Below, in pieces: positions 27,532-35,128 of a stretch of DNA of 64,000 nt (its first letter is position 1; the number at the start of each line of letters is the position of its first letter). Origin of the DNA: PFJX01 sp031426815 (GTDB lineage Bacteria > Pseudomonadota > Gammaproteobacteria > Burkholderiales > Thiobacillaceae); assembly GCA_031426815.1 (NCBI GenBank), contig JASJPG010000015.1:1-64000 (forward strand). The letters are read 5' to 3'. The notes under the pieces were generated by a model. It was not told the origin of the DNA. It ran no database searches and saw only the letters and a list, made by a program, of their open reading frames with translations. Position numbers and translations under genes: made by a program.

Positions 27532-29013
27532 TCAGCCTAATCCGAGCGCCGGCCAGAGGGCATCGACGCGGCGCTTTACATCCTCGCTCATGCCAATCGG
27601 CGTACCCCATTCGCGGTTCGTTTCGCCCGGCCATTTGTTGGTCGCATCGATGCCCATCTTGCTGCCCAGGCCGGACACCGGGCTGGCGAAATCGAGATAG
27701 TCGATCGGCGTGTTTTCCACCAGCAGCGTGTCGCGCGCCGGGTCGACGCGCGTGGTCAGCGCCCACATCACATCGTTCCAGTCGCGCACATTGACGTCCT
27801 CGTCGGTGACCAGAATGAACTTGGTGTACATGAATTGGCGCAGGAAACTCCAGACGCCGAACATCACGCGCTTGGCGTGGCCCGGGTACTGTTTCTTCAT
27901 GCTGACCACCGCCATGCGATAGCTGCAGCCTTCCGGCGGCAGATAGAAATCGGTGATTTCGGGAAACTGCTTCTGCAGCAGCGGCACGAACACTTCGTTC
28001 AACGCCACGCCGAGGATGGCCGGCTCGTCCGGCGGCTTGCCGGTGTAGGTGGAGTGGTAGATCGCGTCGCGCCGCAGCGTGATGCGCTCGACGGTGAAGA
28101 CCGGGAAGGTTTCCTGCTCGTTGTAATAGCCGGTGTGGTCGCCGAACGGCCCTTCCAGCGCGGTTTCGCCGGGATGGATGACACCTTCCAGTACGATTTC
28201 CGCCTTCGCCGGCACTTGCAAATCTGACCCCAGCGTCTTCGCGACTTCCGTCTTGGCGCCGCGCAGCAGGCCGGCGAACTGGTATTCGGACAGCGAGTCC
28301 GGCACCGGCGTCACCGCGCCGAGGATGGTGGCCGGATCGGCGCCGATGGCGACCGCGATTGGAAACGGCTTGCCGGGAAACGCGGCCTGGAAATCGCGGA
28401 AATCGAGCGCGCCGCCGCGATGCGCCAGCCAGCGCATGATCAGTTTGTTGGGACCGATCACCTGTTGCCGATAGATGCCCAGATTCTGGCGCGGCTTCGA
28501 GGTCGGCAAGCCCTGCGGGCCCTGCGTCACCACCAGGCCCCAGGTCAGCAGCGGGCCGACGTCGCCCGGCCAGCAGGTCTGGATCGGCAGCCGTGCCAGA
28601 TCGACGTCCTTGCCTTCCCAGACGATGTCCTGGCAGGCCGGCGAGCGCACCACCGAGGGCGACATGTTGAGTACCTGTTTCAGCACCGGCCACTTGTCCC
28701 AGGCGTCTTTCAAGCCACGCGGCGGTTCCGGTTCCTTCAGATAGGCCAGCAACTTGCCGATTTCGCGCAGCCGCGCCGGGTCTTCCTCGCCCATGCCGAG
28801 CGCCACGCGTTTGACCGTGCCGAACAGATTGGTCAGCACCGGCATCGAGTGGCCTTTCGGCTTCTCGAACAACAGCGCGGGACCGCCGGCGCGCAGCACG
28901 CGGTCGCCGATTTCGGTCATTTCCAGATTCGGGTCCACCTCGGCGCGAATCCGCTTGAGCTCCCCGCGCGCCTCCAGTTGGGCGATGAAGTCACGCAGAT
29001 CGGCATAACGCAT
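27532..29013 (-). CDS. ubiD: 4-hydroxy-3-polyprenylbenzoate decarboxylase UbiD
   Basis: A prenylated-FMN-dependent decarboxylase of ubiquinone synthesis. It has 493 residues starting MRYADLRDFIAQLEARGELKRI. Family blocks include PALLFEKPKGHSMPVLTNLFG, EFVGDHTGYYNEQE-like GPFGDHTGYYNEQETFPVF, and DVNVRDWNDVMWALTTRVDP. It lies between a lipoprotein gene (5-base gap) and the cNMP/rhodanese gene (7-base gap), forming a three-gene minus-strand operon. UbiX, the flavin prenyltransferase partner, is not in the window. Confidence 0.96.
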   Translation of the reverse strand: MRYADLRDFIAQLEARGELKRIRAEVDPNLEMTEIGDRVLRAGGPALLFEKPKGHSMPVLTNLFGTVKRVALGMGEEDPARLREIGKLLAYLKEPEPPRGLKDAWDKWPVLKQVLNMSPSVVRSPACQDIVWEGKDVDLARLPIQTCWPGDVGPLLTWGLVVTQGPQGLPTSKPRQNLGIYRQQVIGPNKLIMRWLAHRGGALDFRDFQAAFPGKPFPIAVAIGADPATILGAVTPVPDSLSEYQFAGLLRGAKTEVAKTLGSDLQVPAKAEIVLEGVIHPGETALEGPFGDHTGYYNEQETFPVFTVERITLRRDAIYHSTYTGKPPDEPAILGVALNEVFVPLLQKQFPEITDFYLPPEGCSYRMAVVSMKKQYPGHAKRVMFGVWSFLRQFMYTKFILVTDEDVNVRDWNDVMWALTTRVDPARDTLLVENTPIDYLDFASPVSGLGSKMGIDATNKWPGETNREWGTPIGMSEDVKRRVDALWPALGLG

Positions 29014-29018
29014 TCGGC

Positions 29019-29450
29019 TTATTCCTCTTTCGCACCGGGGACGAACTGGAACTTGCCATCTTTCTCGTAAAACTGGCCGAGTTTCTCGCCGAGATCGGCC
29101 GGTGCTTCCTTGAACAACTGCACCTGGCAGGACTGCGTGCTAACCGCATACAGGCGCTTGCCGGTCTGGAGCAGGAAGATCGGCTCCGGATACTCGTCCG
29201 GCGCCTTGTAGAACGCCATTTTTCCATCGCGCGGAACGCCCTTGACCGTGATGCCGCCATTGCATTCGGGCAAGCGCAATGCAATCACTTCCAGATTGAC
29301 TGTGTCTTCCCAGAACCAGGTCTGATTGCGCACCAGGGTGACGGCGTGATCCTTCTCGGGAAACTGGTATGACGCCGAATCCTGAACACATCCGGTGAGC
29401 GTAAGAACGGCAACAACAGGCAGCAAGCGTAAGGTATTGCGCAGATTCAT
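29019..29450 (-). CDS. Small lipoprotein, unknown function
   Basis: 143 residues starting MNLRNTLRLLPVVAVL with a lipobox L-T-G-C at the signal-peptide end, so the mature protein should be lipidated and face the periplasm. The frame is open further upstream, but that part lacks a signal sequence and is rejected. The mature part is hydrophilic with WFWEDTVNLEVIALRLPECNG and a pair of cysteines. No family is recognised. It is the first gene of the ubiD operon. Confidence 0.75.
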   Translation of the reverse strand: MNLRNTLRLLPVVAVLTLTGCVQDSASYQFPEKDHAVTLVRNQTWFWEDTVNLEVIALRLPECNGGITVKGVPRDGKMAFYKAPDEYPEPIFLLQTGKRLYAVSTQSCQVQLFKEAPADLGEKLGQFYEKDGKFQFVPGAKEE

Positions 29451-29574
29451 GGCAGCGAGGCTCCCGCAGCAGGTCGTAGGGTGAAAAGCAGCCCGAAGTT
29501 TACCGTGCCGCCCGACGCTGCGGCGGTGTTGCCCCATCAGCGGGGTACAAATCCGACGCAGATCCCGCGGGCAC

Positions 29575-29599
29575 AAAAAAAGCCGGGACGCGCCCGGCT
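29575..29599 (-). terminator. Intrinsic terminator of the PEP-CTERM operon
   Basis: On the minus strand AGCCGGG (29599-29593) pairs with CCCGGCT (29587-29581) around a five-base loop and is followed by seven T residues (29581-29575). It lies 23 bases past the stop of the first PEP-CTERM gene. Confidence 0.88.
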
Positions 29600-29621
29600 T
29601 ATTGCGTAGCTGGCGTACCAA

Positions 29622-30308
29622 TCAGCTGCGGCGGCGGGCCGCAAAACCGACCAGGCCGAGGCCGGTCAGCATTAGTGCGTAGGTTTCAGGTTCGGGGACG
29701 GGGGCGGAGATGAGGCTTACCTTCACGTCGTCGATGGCGGGGCCGTAAGAAGTACCCGTAGCTGCGGCGGCAATGGTCAACACGGTATTGCTGCCATTGG
29801 CGATGAACTGGTAGTTCTGGGTGTGGAACACTTGGCCGGTAAAGGCATTTGCGGCAGAAAAGGCTGGCGCGAAGTTCGCTGTCAAGGAACCGGCGCTGAC
29901 TGTGCCCGTGTTTGTGTACGTCGGTTGCCCCAAGACTGCTGCGGCTCCGAAGCTCAATGCATAAGTTGCGCCCTGCAGGGTGGGCAGGTTGATCGAGACC
30001 GAGCCAGCGCCGCCTGTATACCAACCTAGATCAACCGCATGTACGCCGTCACTGGCGCCATAGTACGGCGTGCTGAGCCAGTCCACGCCTACACCACCGA
30101 CGGTCCAGCCCAAGATCGTGGTAGCGCCACCGCTCAATGACTGGAAATTTTGGTTGCCGGCCCCCCGAGGTACGAAGGCGCCATTCTCAAAACTGCCGGT
30201 GCCGATGCCGTAAGTGTCGTCAATCAGGTTGGCCGGGGCTGGTGTGGCTTGGGCTGCGCCGGCGGACAGACTGGCGGCGATGGCAAGTACAAAAAGAGCC
30301 GATTTCAT
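29622..30308 (-). CDS. PEP-CTERM sorting-domain protein 1
   Basis: A 228-residue exported protein with a signal peptide (about residues 1-21, ending AAQA). The body is beta-rich, with a bipartite WTVGGVGVDWLSTPYYGASDGVHAVDL section resembling choice-of-anchor or DUF642-type extracellular domains. The C-terminus has the sorting signal VPEPETYALM, a hydrophobic helix GLGLVGFAA and an Arg cluster. Exosortase recognises this signal. No exosortase is in the window. Only 21 bases separate it from the next PEP-CTERM gene upstream, so the two are likely cotranscribed. Confidence 0.88.
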   Translation of the reverse strand: MKSALFVLAIAASLSAGAAQATPAPANLIDDTYGIGTGSFENGAFVPRGAGNQNFQSLSGGATTILGWTVGGVGVDWLSTPYYGASDGVHAVDLGWYTGGAGSVSINLPTLQGATYALSFGAAAVLGQPTYTNTGTVSAGSLTANFAPAFSAANAFTGQVFHTQNYQFIANGSNTVLTIAAAATGTSYGPAIDDVKVSLISAPVPEPETYALMLTGLGLVGFAARRRS

Positions 30309-30329
30309 GGTGGTTGCCTTTCGAGCGGA

Positions 30330-31088
30330 TTAATTCGATGAAGTGGCGCGGCGGCGTGCTGCAAAACCCACTAGGCCGAGCCCGGCCAGCATCAGGGCGT
30401 AGGTTTCGGGTTCGGGAACCGCAGCCACACGGATGTCATCCAGGGCAATGCCATCGCCGTAATAGGGATACGGGTTAGTGAGGAGGACGGAGCGGATGCT
30501 TGGCGTAGCTGTGTCATTCGCCACGCCCAGAAACAGCTTGTTGTAAAGCTGGTAGTTATAGGAGGGCGCGCTGGCGGTGGTCAGCAGGTTGCCGGTTCCG
30601 TTGATGCCGTCGTATGCGGATAACGTGACAGTGCGGTCGCCCAACCCATTGAACAGGTCGATCACGAAAAGGCCTGCGCCAAGGACCGCTTGATCGAAGT
30701 TCAGTGTCAGCGACCACGCTCCATTCGGGTTGTAAGCGCTGAACGCCCGCGACTCCGCGGTCACCCCTTCGCCTGGTGAGTTCGGGCCATAGCCAGAAAC
30801 CGTGCCGTTGTAGTTATTTCGGTAGTCATAGACTTCATTGAACGTGAACTGGCTCCCGGAAAGGACCATGTTCACGCCTAGGCCCGCATAGAAACTTGGC
30901 TGCAAAGCGCCAAGCGGGTGCGTTTCGAAGTTGATGCTGGTGTTGACTAAACCACCCAGGCTGGTGACTTGGTTAGTCCAGTCTATGGAATTAGTGGCAG
31001 GGTTGTTGGCAAACGCCGAAGCACTCGCATAGGCGGCATTCGCCGACAAGCCGGCGGCAAGAATCAGGCAAAGGCTGAGGAGTTTCAT
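30330..31088 (-). CDS. PEP-CTERM sorting-domain protein 2
   Basis: A 252-residue exported protein. The signal peptide is at residues 1-22 (MKLLSLCLILAAGLSANAAYA). The body has NINFETHPLGALQPSFY-type and WSLTLNFDQAVLGAGLFVIDLFN stretches, as in extracellular jelly-roll domains. The C-terminal VPEPETYALM, GLGLVGFAA and RRR are almost identical to the two neighbours. It is the first gene of a two-gene unit with PEP-CTERM protein 1. A sigma-54 promoter candidate lies about 70 bases upstream. Confidence 0.88.
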   Translation of the reverse strand: MKLLSLCLILAAGLSANAAYASASAFANNPATNSIDWTNQVTSLGGLVNTSINFETHPLGALQPSFYAGLGVNMVLSGSQFTFNEVYDYRNNYNGTVSGYGPNSPGEGVTAESRAFSAYNPNGAWSLTLNFDQAVLGAGLFVIDLFNGLGDRTVTLSAYDGINGTGNLLTTASAPSYNYQLYNKLFLGVANDTATPSIRSVLLTNPYPYYGDGIALDDIRVAAVPEPETYALMLAGLGLVGFAARRRATSSN

Positions 31089-31156
31089 CGCGGTTCATTT
31101 CATCAATAGGGTGAACATCTGCTTGCGCGGAAGAAAATCACGCACCGCCGAGCATA

Positions 31157-31172
31157 AGCATTTTTTGTGCCT
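31157..31172 (-). promoter_or_regulatory. Sigma-54 (-24/-12) promoter candidate
   Basis: The minus strand reads AGGCACAAAAAATGCT. GG and GC are separated by exactly ten bases, matching the RpoN consensus TGGCAC-N5-TTGC with GGCAC and TGC intact. The -12 GC lies about 70 bases before the ATG of PEP-CTERM protein 2. RpoN with the PrsK/PrsR pair is known to control PEP-CTERM genes in some Betaproteobacteria. No PrsR gene is in this window. Confidence 0.6.
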
Positions 31173-31294
31173 GCAATACAAAATCCTTCTGCGATGGCGG
31201 CTTTGCAGGCCTGAATACCACCCACCATGATTTCCCAGGCGGGCGGGTTGTAAAGTTTCCCGACAACTGGGGCAGGCTGGAATCGTGCGGCAGG

Positions 31295-31915
31295 TCAATC
31301 GGCGCCGCGGCGGCGCGCGGCGAAGCCGACCAGGCCCAGCCCGGCGAGCAACAGAGCGTAAGTTTCAGGTTCGGGGACCGGCGCAGCAACGGCGTGGCCT
31401 TGTACATCCATCTCGTACAGATAGGCCCATTGAGCACTAGACGCGCTGTAGCGAACGTACTGGGCGTTAATGTCGGCCACGTCGATTTCCGCGCCATATT
31501 TGACGTGACCCGGAGAGTTCACCCCGTCATGGGTGAGCCCCGGCTCATCGTGGAAGCTGCCGGAATGGACCGTGGCCCAATTCGCGCCATCGCTGCTGAG
31601 CTGGAGACTGAAGTTGTTGGCGTAGGGGTAGCCGCCGTACAGCTCGATGTGCTCCAACACGTACACGTTGCCCAGGTTGACCTGAACGTAACCACTGTAA
31701 CCACCGGCGTTCCAGGAATTAAGACCCGAGTTGCCGGTGGCGCCGTAGTCGCCGTCCAGGATGTTGCCGGCGTCGTAATGGGCATTGCCGCAACCCAGGT
31801 AGCAACTGCTGGCGCTAGCGACAACCCCAGGAAGATCGGTCAACTCAATGGCTTGCGCCGGCAGGGCGCCAACAGCGAGGAGGCTGGCAACAAACGCGGT
31901 ACGGGCAATAAACAT
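31295..31915 (-). CDS. PEP-CTERM sorting-domain protein 3 with discoidin-like (F5/8 type C) domain
   Basis: A 206-residue exported protein. The start at 31915 is chosen because AAAGGAA precedes it and a proper signal peptide follows (residues 1-22, ending LPAQA). The mature part resembles a galactose-binding-like discoidin domain (YSGYVQVNLGNVYVLEHIELYG, NAQYVRYSASS). It ends with VPEPETYALL, GLGLVGFAA and RRR, so it should be processed by an exosortase. The 206-base gap to the next PEP-CTERM gene holds the sigma-54 candidate. Confidence 0.87.
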   Translation of the reverse strand: MFIARTAFVASLLAVGALPAQAIELTDLPGVVASASSCYLGCGNAHYDAGNILDGDYGATGNSGLNSWNAGGYSGYVQVNLGNVYVLEHIELYGGYPYANNFSLQLSSDGANWATVHSGSFHDEPGLTHDGVNSPGHVKYGAEIDVADINAQYVRYSASSAQWAYLYEMDVQGHAVAAPVPEPETYALLLAGLGLVGFAARRRGAD

Positions 31916-32160
31916 GGCATTTCCTTTTTGATGATTCGAGTGAGATGCCACCAGATTACCGACTGTTCGAAAAGCGTTGCACCCCCTGTTCTTGGGTGTC
32001 GATTTTTCTTACACCAACGCAATCAGGACGCTTGCGGCGGCGCACAAAAAAATACCTGGGCATCCGCTTTGTAAGGGCAACGTAAGTCCTCCTGCGTAGC
32101 ATCAATCCATCGTCTGCGCGGTTTGCGGGCGCTTTTTATTGCCTTTACGGAGTCTTGCTC

Positions 32161-32478
32161 ATGTCAAAAGCTGAAATGAACTGGGCGGCGATCGATGCCG
32201 ACCCGCGCTTCCAAGCGCTGCACAAGAAGAAACTCTCTTTCTTGTGGACCCTGATGATCATCTCGACCGTCTATTACTTCCTGCTCCCGATCGGCGCCGC
32301 CTATTTCCAGGATCTCTACAAGATCAAGGTATGGGGCCCGGTCAACGTCGGCATCGTGTTCGCGCTGTCCGAGTTCATCGTCGCCTGGACCATCGCCGGC
32401 GTCTACGCCGTGCGCGCCAACAAGCAGTTCGATGCGATGGCTGCGGAAATCATTCGCGACGCGCACAACATCAAATAA
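32161..32478 (+). CDS. DUF485-type small subunit of an acetate/cation symporter
   Basis: 105 residues starting MSKAEMNWAAIDADPRFQAL. An in-frame ATG two codons upstream (32155) is also possible. Two membrane segments lie at about residues 26-48 and 60-85, with the family pattern RFQALHKKKLSFLW, FALSEFIVAWTIAG and YAVRANKQFD. It corresponds to YjcH, the usual partner encoded before ActP. GACCA and ten bases separate it from the symporter gene. The 245-base region upstream, divergent from PEP-CTERM protein 3, must hold its promoter, but no convincing box was found. Confidence 0.88.
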   Translation: MSKAEMNWAAIDADPRFQALHKKKLSFLWTLMIISTVYYFLLPIGAAYFQDLYKIKVWGPVNVGIVFALSEFIVAWTIAGVYAVRANKQFDAMAAEIIRDAHNIK

Positions 32479-32488
32479 GGACCAGACC

Positions 32489-34525
32489 ATGAACCTGAAA
32501 CTGATAGCAGGCGCTGCGGCGCTCGCCCTCGGCAGTACCGTTGCCTTCGCCGGCGCCGGTGCCGTGGCCGACGAATTCAAATGGATGACCTTCGCCGTGT
32601 TCGGCGCGATCATCGCCGTCACCATGTACGTGACGTACTGGGCCGCCCGGCAAACCCACTCGACCAGCGAGTTCTACGCCGCCGGCCGTTCCGTGACCGG
32701 CATCCAGAACGGCTGGGCGATCGCCGGCGACTACCTGTCCGCCGCGTCCTTCCTCGGCATCGCCGGCCTGATCTCGCTGTACGGCTATGACGGCTTCATG
32801 TATTCGGTGGGCTGGCTGGTGGCTTACATCACCGTGCTGCTGGTGATCGCCGAACCCTGCCGCAACATCGGCAAGTACACCATGGGCGACATCCTGGCTT
32901 TCCGTAACGACCCCAAGAAAACCAAGACCGTGGCGGCGCTGTCCACCATCACCGTGTCCACCTTCTACCTGACCGCGCAAATGGTCGGCGGCGGCGTGCT
33001 GATCAAGACCCTGATCGGCATCGACTACCACGTCTCGGTGATCGGTGTCGGCATCCTGATGCTGGCCTACGTGGTATTCGGCGGCATGAAGGCAACCACC
33101 TGGGTACAGATCATCAAGGCCGTGCTGCTGGTGACCGCTTCCATCCTGCTGGTGCTGATTACCTGGGGCCAATACGGCTTCTCGTTGCCCGGCTTCCTCA
33201 CCGCCGTGATCAGCGATCCCAAGGTGCAGGCGCAAGTCGCCAAACTGGTCGGCGATGCCGCAACCACGATGACGCCGGAAGAACTCGGCCAGCGCTTCCT
33301 CGAGCCGGGCCTGTTCCTGAAGAACCCGATCGACCAGATCTCGCTGGGCATGGCTCTGGTGCTGGGTACCGCCGGCATGCCGCACATCCTGATGCGCTTC
33401 TTCACGGTGCCGACGGCTCAAGCAGCGCGTCAATCCGTGCTGTGGGCGATGGGCATCATCGGCGGCTTCTACGTGCTGACCCTGTTCCTCGGCATGGGTG
33501 CCGCGATCAACGTCGGCGCCGGCCCCATCGCTGCGCTCGACAAGGGTGGCAACATGGCCGCTCCGATGCTGGCGCAGTTCGCCGGCGGTGGCGCCGATTC
33601 CGTGCTGGGCAACCTGTTCCTCGCCTTCGTTGCGGCCGTGGCCTTCGCCACCATCGTCGCGGTCGTAGCCGGCCTGGTCCTGGCTGCCGCGTCTGCGATG
33701 GCACACGACATCTACGTCGGTGTCATCAAGGGTGACCACGCTTCGCCGCAAGAGCAGGTCATTGCCGCCCGCGTGTCCTCGGTCATCGTCGGCATCCTGG
33801 CGATCTACGTCGGCATCGCCGCTGAAGGCCAGAACGTTGCCCACCTGGTCGCACTGGCCTTCGCGGTGGCAGCGTCCTCCAACCTGCCGGCTGTGTTCCT
33901 GACCCTGTACTGGAAGCGCGCCAATACCTACGGCATCGTCAGCGGCATGATCGTTGGCGCGGTTACCGCCATCCTGCTGGTGATGATCTCCCCCAACATG
34001 ACCTATCCCAAGGCCGTGCTGAAGGATGCCAACAAGGTGCTCAATGGCGAGCCGATGCAGCCCGCCAAGGCAGCCGTGCCGGCCGTCGCCGCATCCAGCT
34101 TCACGTGCGAACTGTTCGCCATGGAAGGTTGCGTCGCTTCCGCCCCGGCCAAAGCCGCCGCTGCCGAGAAGCCGGCCAAGCCGGCTGCGGCCGACAAGCT
34201 GATCGCTCTGAACGCCAAGCTGGCCACGCTGACCGATGCGAAAGACATCGAGAAGGTGAAGAAGGACATCGCCGCGACCGAGAAGGCCAAGGCCAAAGCT
34301 GAAGCCGACCTGAAGAAGTTCGAAGGCCAAACCACCAGCATGATGGGTCTGGAGAAACCTTACTTCCTGTTGAAGAACCCCGGCCTGCTCTCGATCCCGC
34401 TTGGCTTCCTGGTCGTCATCGTCGGTTCGCTGCTGTTCCGCGACAAGCGTTCCGAAGAAATGTGGGACGAACTCTATGTGCGCCAGAACACCGGCATCAA
34501 CGCTGAAGGCGCCACCGCCCACTGA
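32489..34525 (+). CDS. actP: ActP-like sodium:solute symporter with Lys/Ala-rich insert
   Basis: A member of the SSS family that probably imports acetate or another short carboxylate with Na+. The 678 residues have an N-terminal signal-like helix, about 13 transmembrane segments and the family motifs FYAAGRSVTGIQNGWAIAGD and GLVLAAASAMAHDIYV. E. coli ActP has 549 residues. Most of the excess is a hydrophilic stretch at about residues 510-617, before the last membrane helix, rich in Lys and Ala (KKDIAATEKAKAKAEADLKK) with two cysteines. The insert looks like a coiled coil. Confidence 0.9.
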   Translation: MNLKLIAGAAALALGSTVAFAGAGAVADEFKWMTFAVFGAIIAVTMYVTYWAARQTHSTSEFYAAGRSVTGIQNGWAIAGDYLSAASFLGIAGLISLYGYDGFMYSVGWLVAYITVLLVIAEPCRNIGKYTMGDILAFRNDPKKTKTVAALSTITVSTFYLTAQMVGGGVLIKTLIGIDYHVSVIGVGILMLAYVVFGGMKATTWVQIIKAVLLVTASILLVLITWGQYGFSLPGFLTAVISDPKVQAQVAKLVGDAATTMTPEELGQRFLEPGLFLKNPIDQISLGMALVLGTAGMPHILMRFFTVPTAQAARQSVLWAMGIIGGFYVLTLFLGMGAAINVGAGPIAALDKGGNMAAPMLAQFAGGGADSVLGNLFLAFVAAVAFATIVAVVAGLVLAAASAMAHDIYVGVIKGDHASPQEQVIAARVSSVIVGILAIYVGIAAEGQNVAHLVALAFAVAASSNLPAVFLTLYWKRANTYGIVSGMIVGAVTAILLVMISPNMTYPKAVLKDANKVLNGEPMQPAKAAVPAVAASSFTCELFAMEGCVASAPAKAAAAEKPAKPAAADKLIALNAKLATLTDAKDIEKVKKDIAATEKAKAKAEADLKKFEGQTTSMMGLEKPYFLLKNPGLLSIPLGFLVVIVGSLLFRDKRSEEMWDELYVRQNTGINAEGATAH

Positions 34526-34571
34526 GACCTGACCGTCCTCCCCCCGCCCGCCGCCGCAAGTGGCGGGCACT

Positions 34572-34603
34572 CAAACCCCCGGCTGGTCCGGGGGTTTGTT
34601 TTT
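34572..34603 (+). terminator. Intrinsic terminator after the ActP unit
   Basis: CAAACCCCCGG (34572-34582) and CCGGGGGTTTG (34588-34598) form a perfect 11-bp stem with a five-base loop, followed by TTTTT. It separates the first symporter unit from the second. Confidence 0.92.
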
Positions 34604-34639
34604 GTGCGTGCCAAAAATAGCCAATGGCACGCAAGCTCG

Positions 34640-34693
34640 TCGACTTATTGTGCACTGCAAAATAAGTCGATGCTAATCAACTACTTATCGTGC
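34640..34693. promoter_or_regulatory. Operator-like inverted and direct repeats before the DUF4212 symporter unit
   Basis: A perfect 10-bp inverted repeat TCGACTTATT (34640-34649) and AATAAGTCGA (34661-34670) is followed by a third half-site. ACTTATTGTGC (34643-34653) recurs as ACTTATCGTGC (34683-34693), exactly 40 bases downstream. A TATACT box (34726-34731) follows. The arrangement suggests cooperative binding of a dimeric regulator upstream of the promoter. The rest of 34604-34863 holds no credible gene. Confidence 0.55.
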
Positions 34694-34863
34694 GCCGGCA
34701 GGCATTTGGACCATTACTTTCGTTCTATACTCCGCCCCGCCTGGCGTGACTGTCTGCGTGAGGTTCTGGGGGAGGAGGGTGTGTTCCGGCGTTGCCTTGG
34801 CGACGCCTTTTCGCACTTCCCAGACAGTGCAACCCGCTTTAACTTTCGTTTTGGAGGAGCACT

Positions 34864-35127
34864 ATGCAACTGACGGACAAGCACCGTGAGTATTGGAACA
34901 GGAATCTGCGGCTCACCGCAGTCCTGCTCGGAATCTGGTTCGTGGCGACCTTCGTGGTCATTTTCTTTGCCCGCGAACTGAACGACATCGTCATCATGGG
35001 TTTCCCCTTTGCCTTCTATATGGGCGCACAGGGCTCCCTCATCATCTACGTGATCGTGATCTGGTTCTATGCGCGTCGCATGAACCAGCTCGATCTGGAA
35101 TATGGCGTCCACGAGGGGGAAGACTGA
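34864..35127 (+). CDS. DUF4212 small subunit of a sodium:solute symporter
   Basis: 87 residues with a strong ribosome site (GGAGGAG) and the family pattern LTDKHREYWNRNLRLTAVLL, FFARELN, GFPFAFYMGAQGSLIIYV and YARRMNQLDLEYGV. There are two membrane segments. Proteins of this type (TIGR03647) are encoded directly before a VC_2705-type symporter, exactly as here, with one base between stop and next start. Confidence 0.9.
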   Translation: MQLTDKHREYWNRNLRLTAVLLGIWFVATFVVIFFARELNDIVIMGFPFAFYMGAQGSLIIYVIVIWFYARRMNQLDLEYGVHEGED

Positions 35128-35128
35128 C

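Noticed and set aside
32058..32073. Possible sigma-54 box before the DUF485-actP unit
   Set aside because: GGGCATCCGCTTTGTA has the right spacing, but the nearly invariant -12 GC is GT, so the match is too weak to list.
34604..34873. 89-codon open frame upstream of the DUF4212 gene
   Set aside because: It overlaps the operator-like repeats, promoter box and ribosome site of the real gene and has no similarity to any family.
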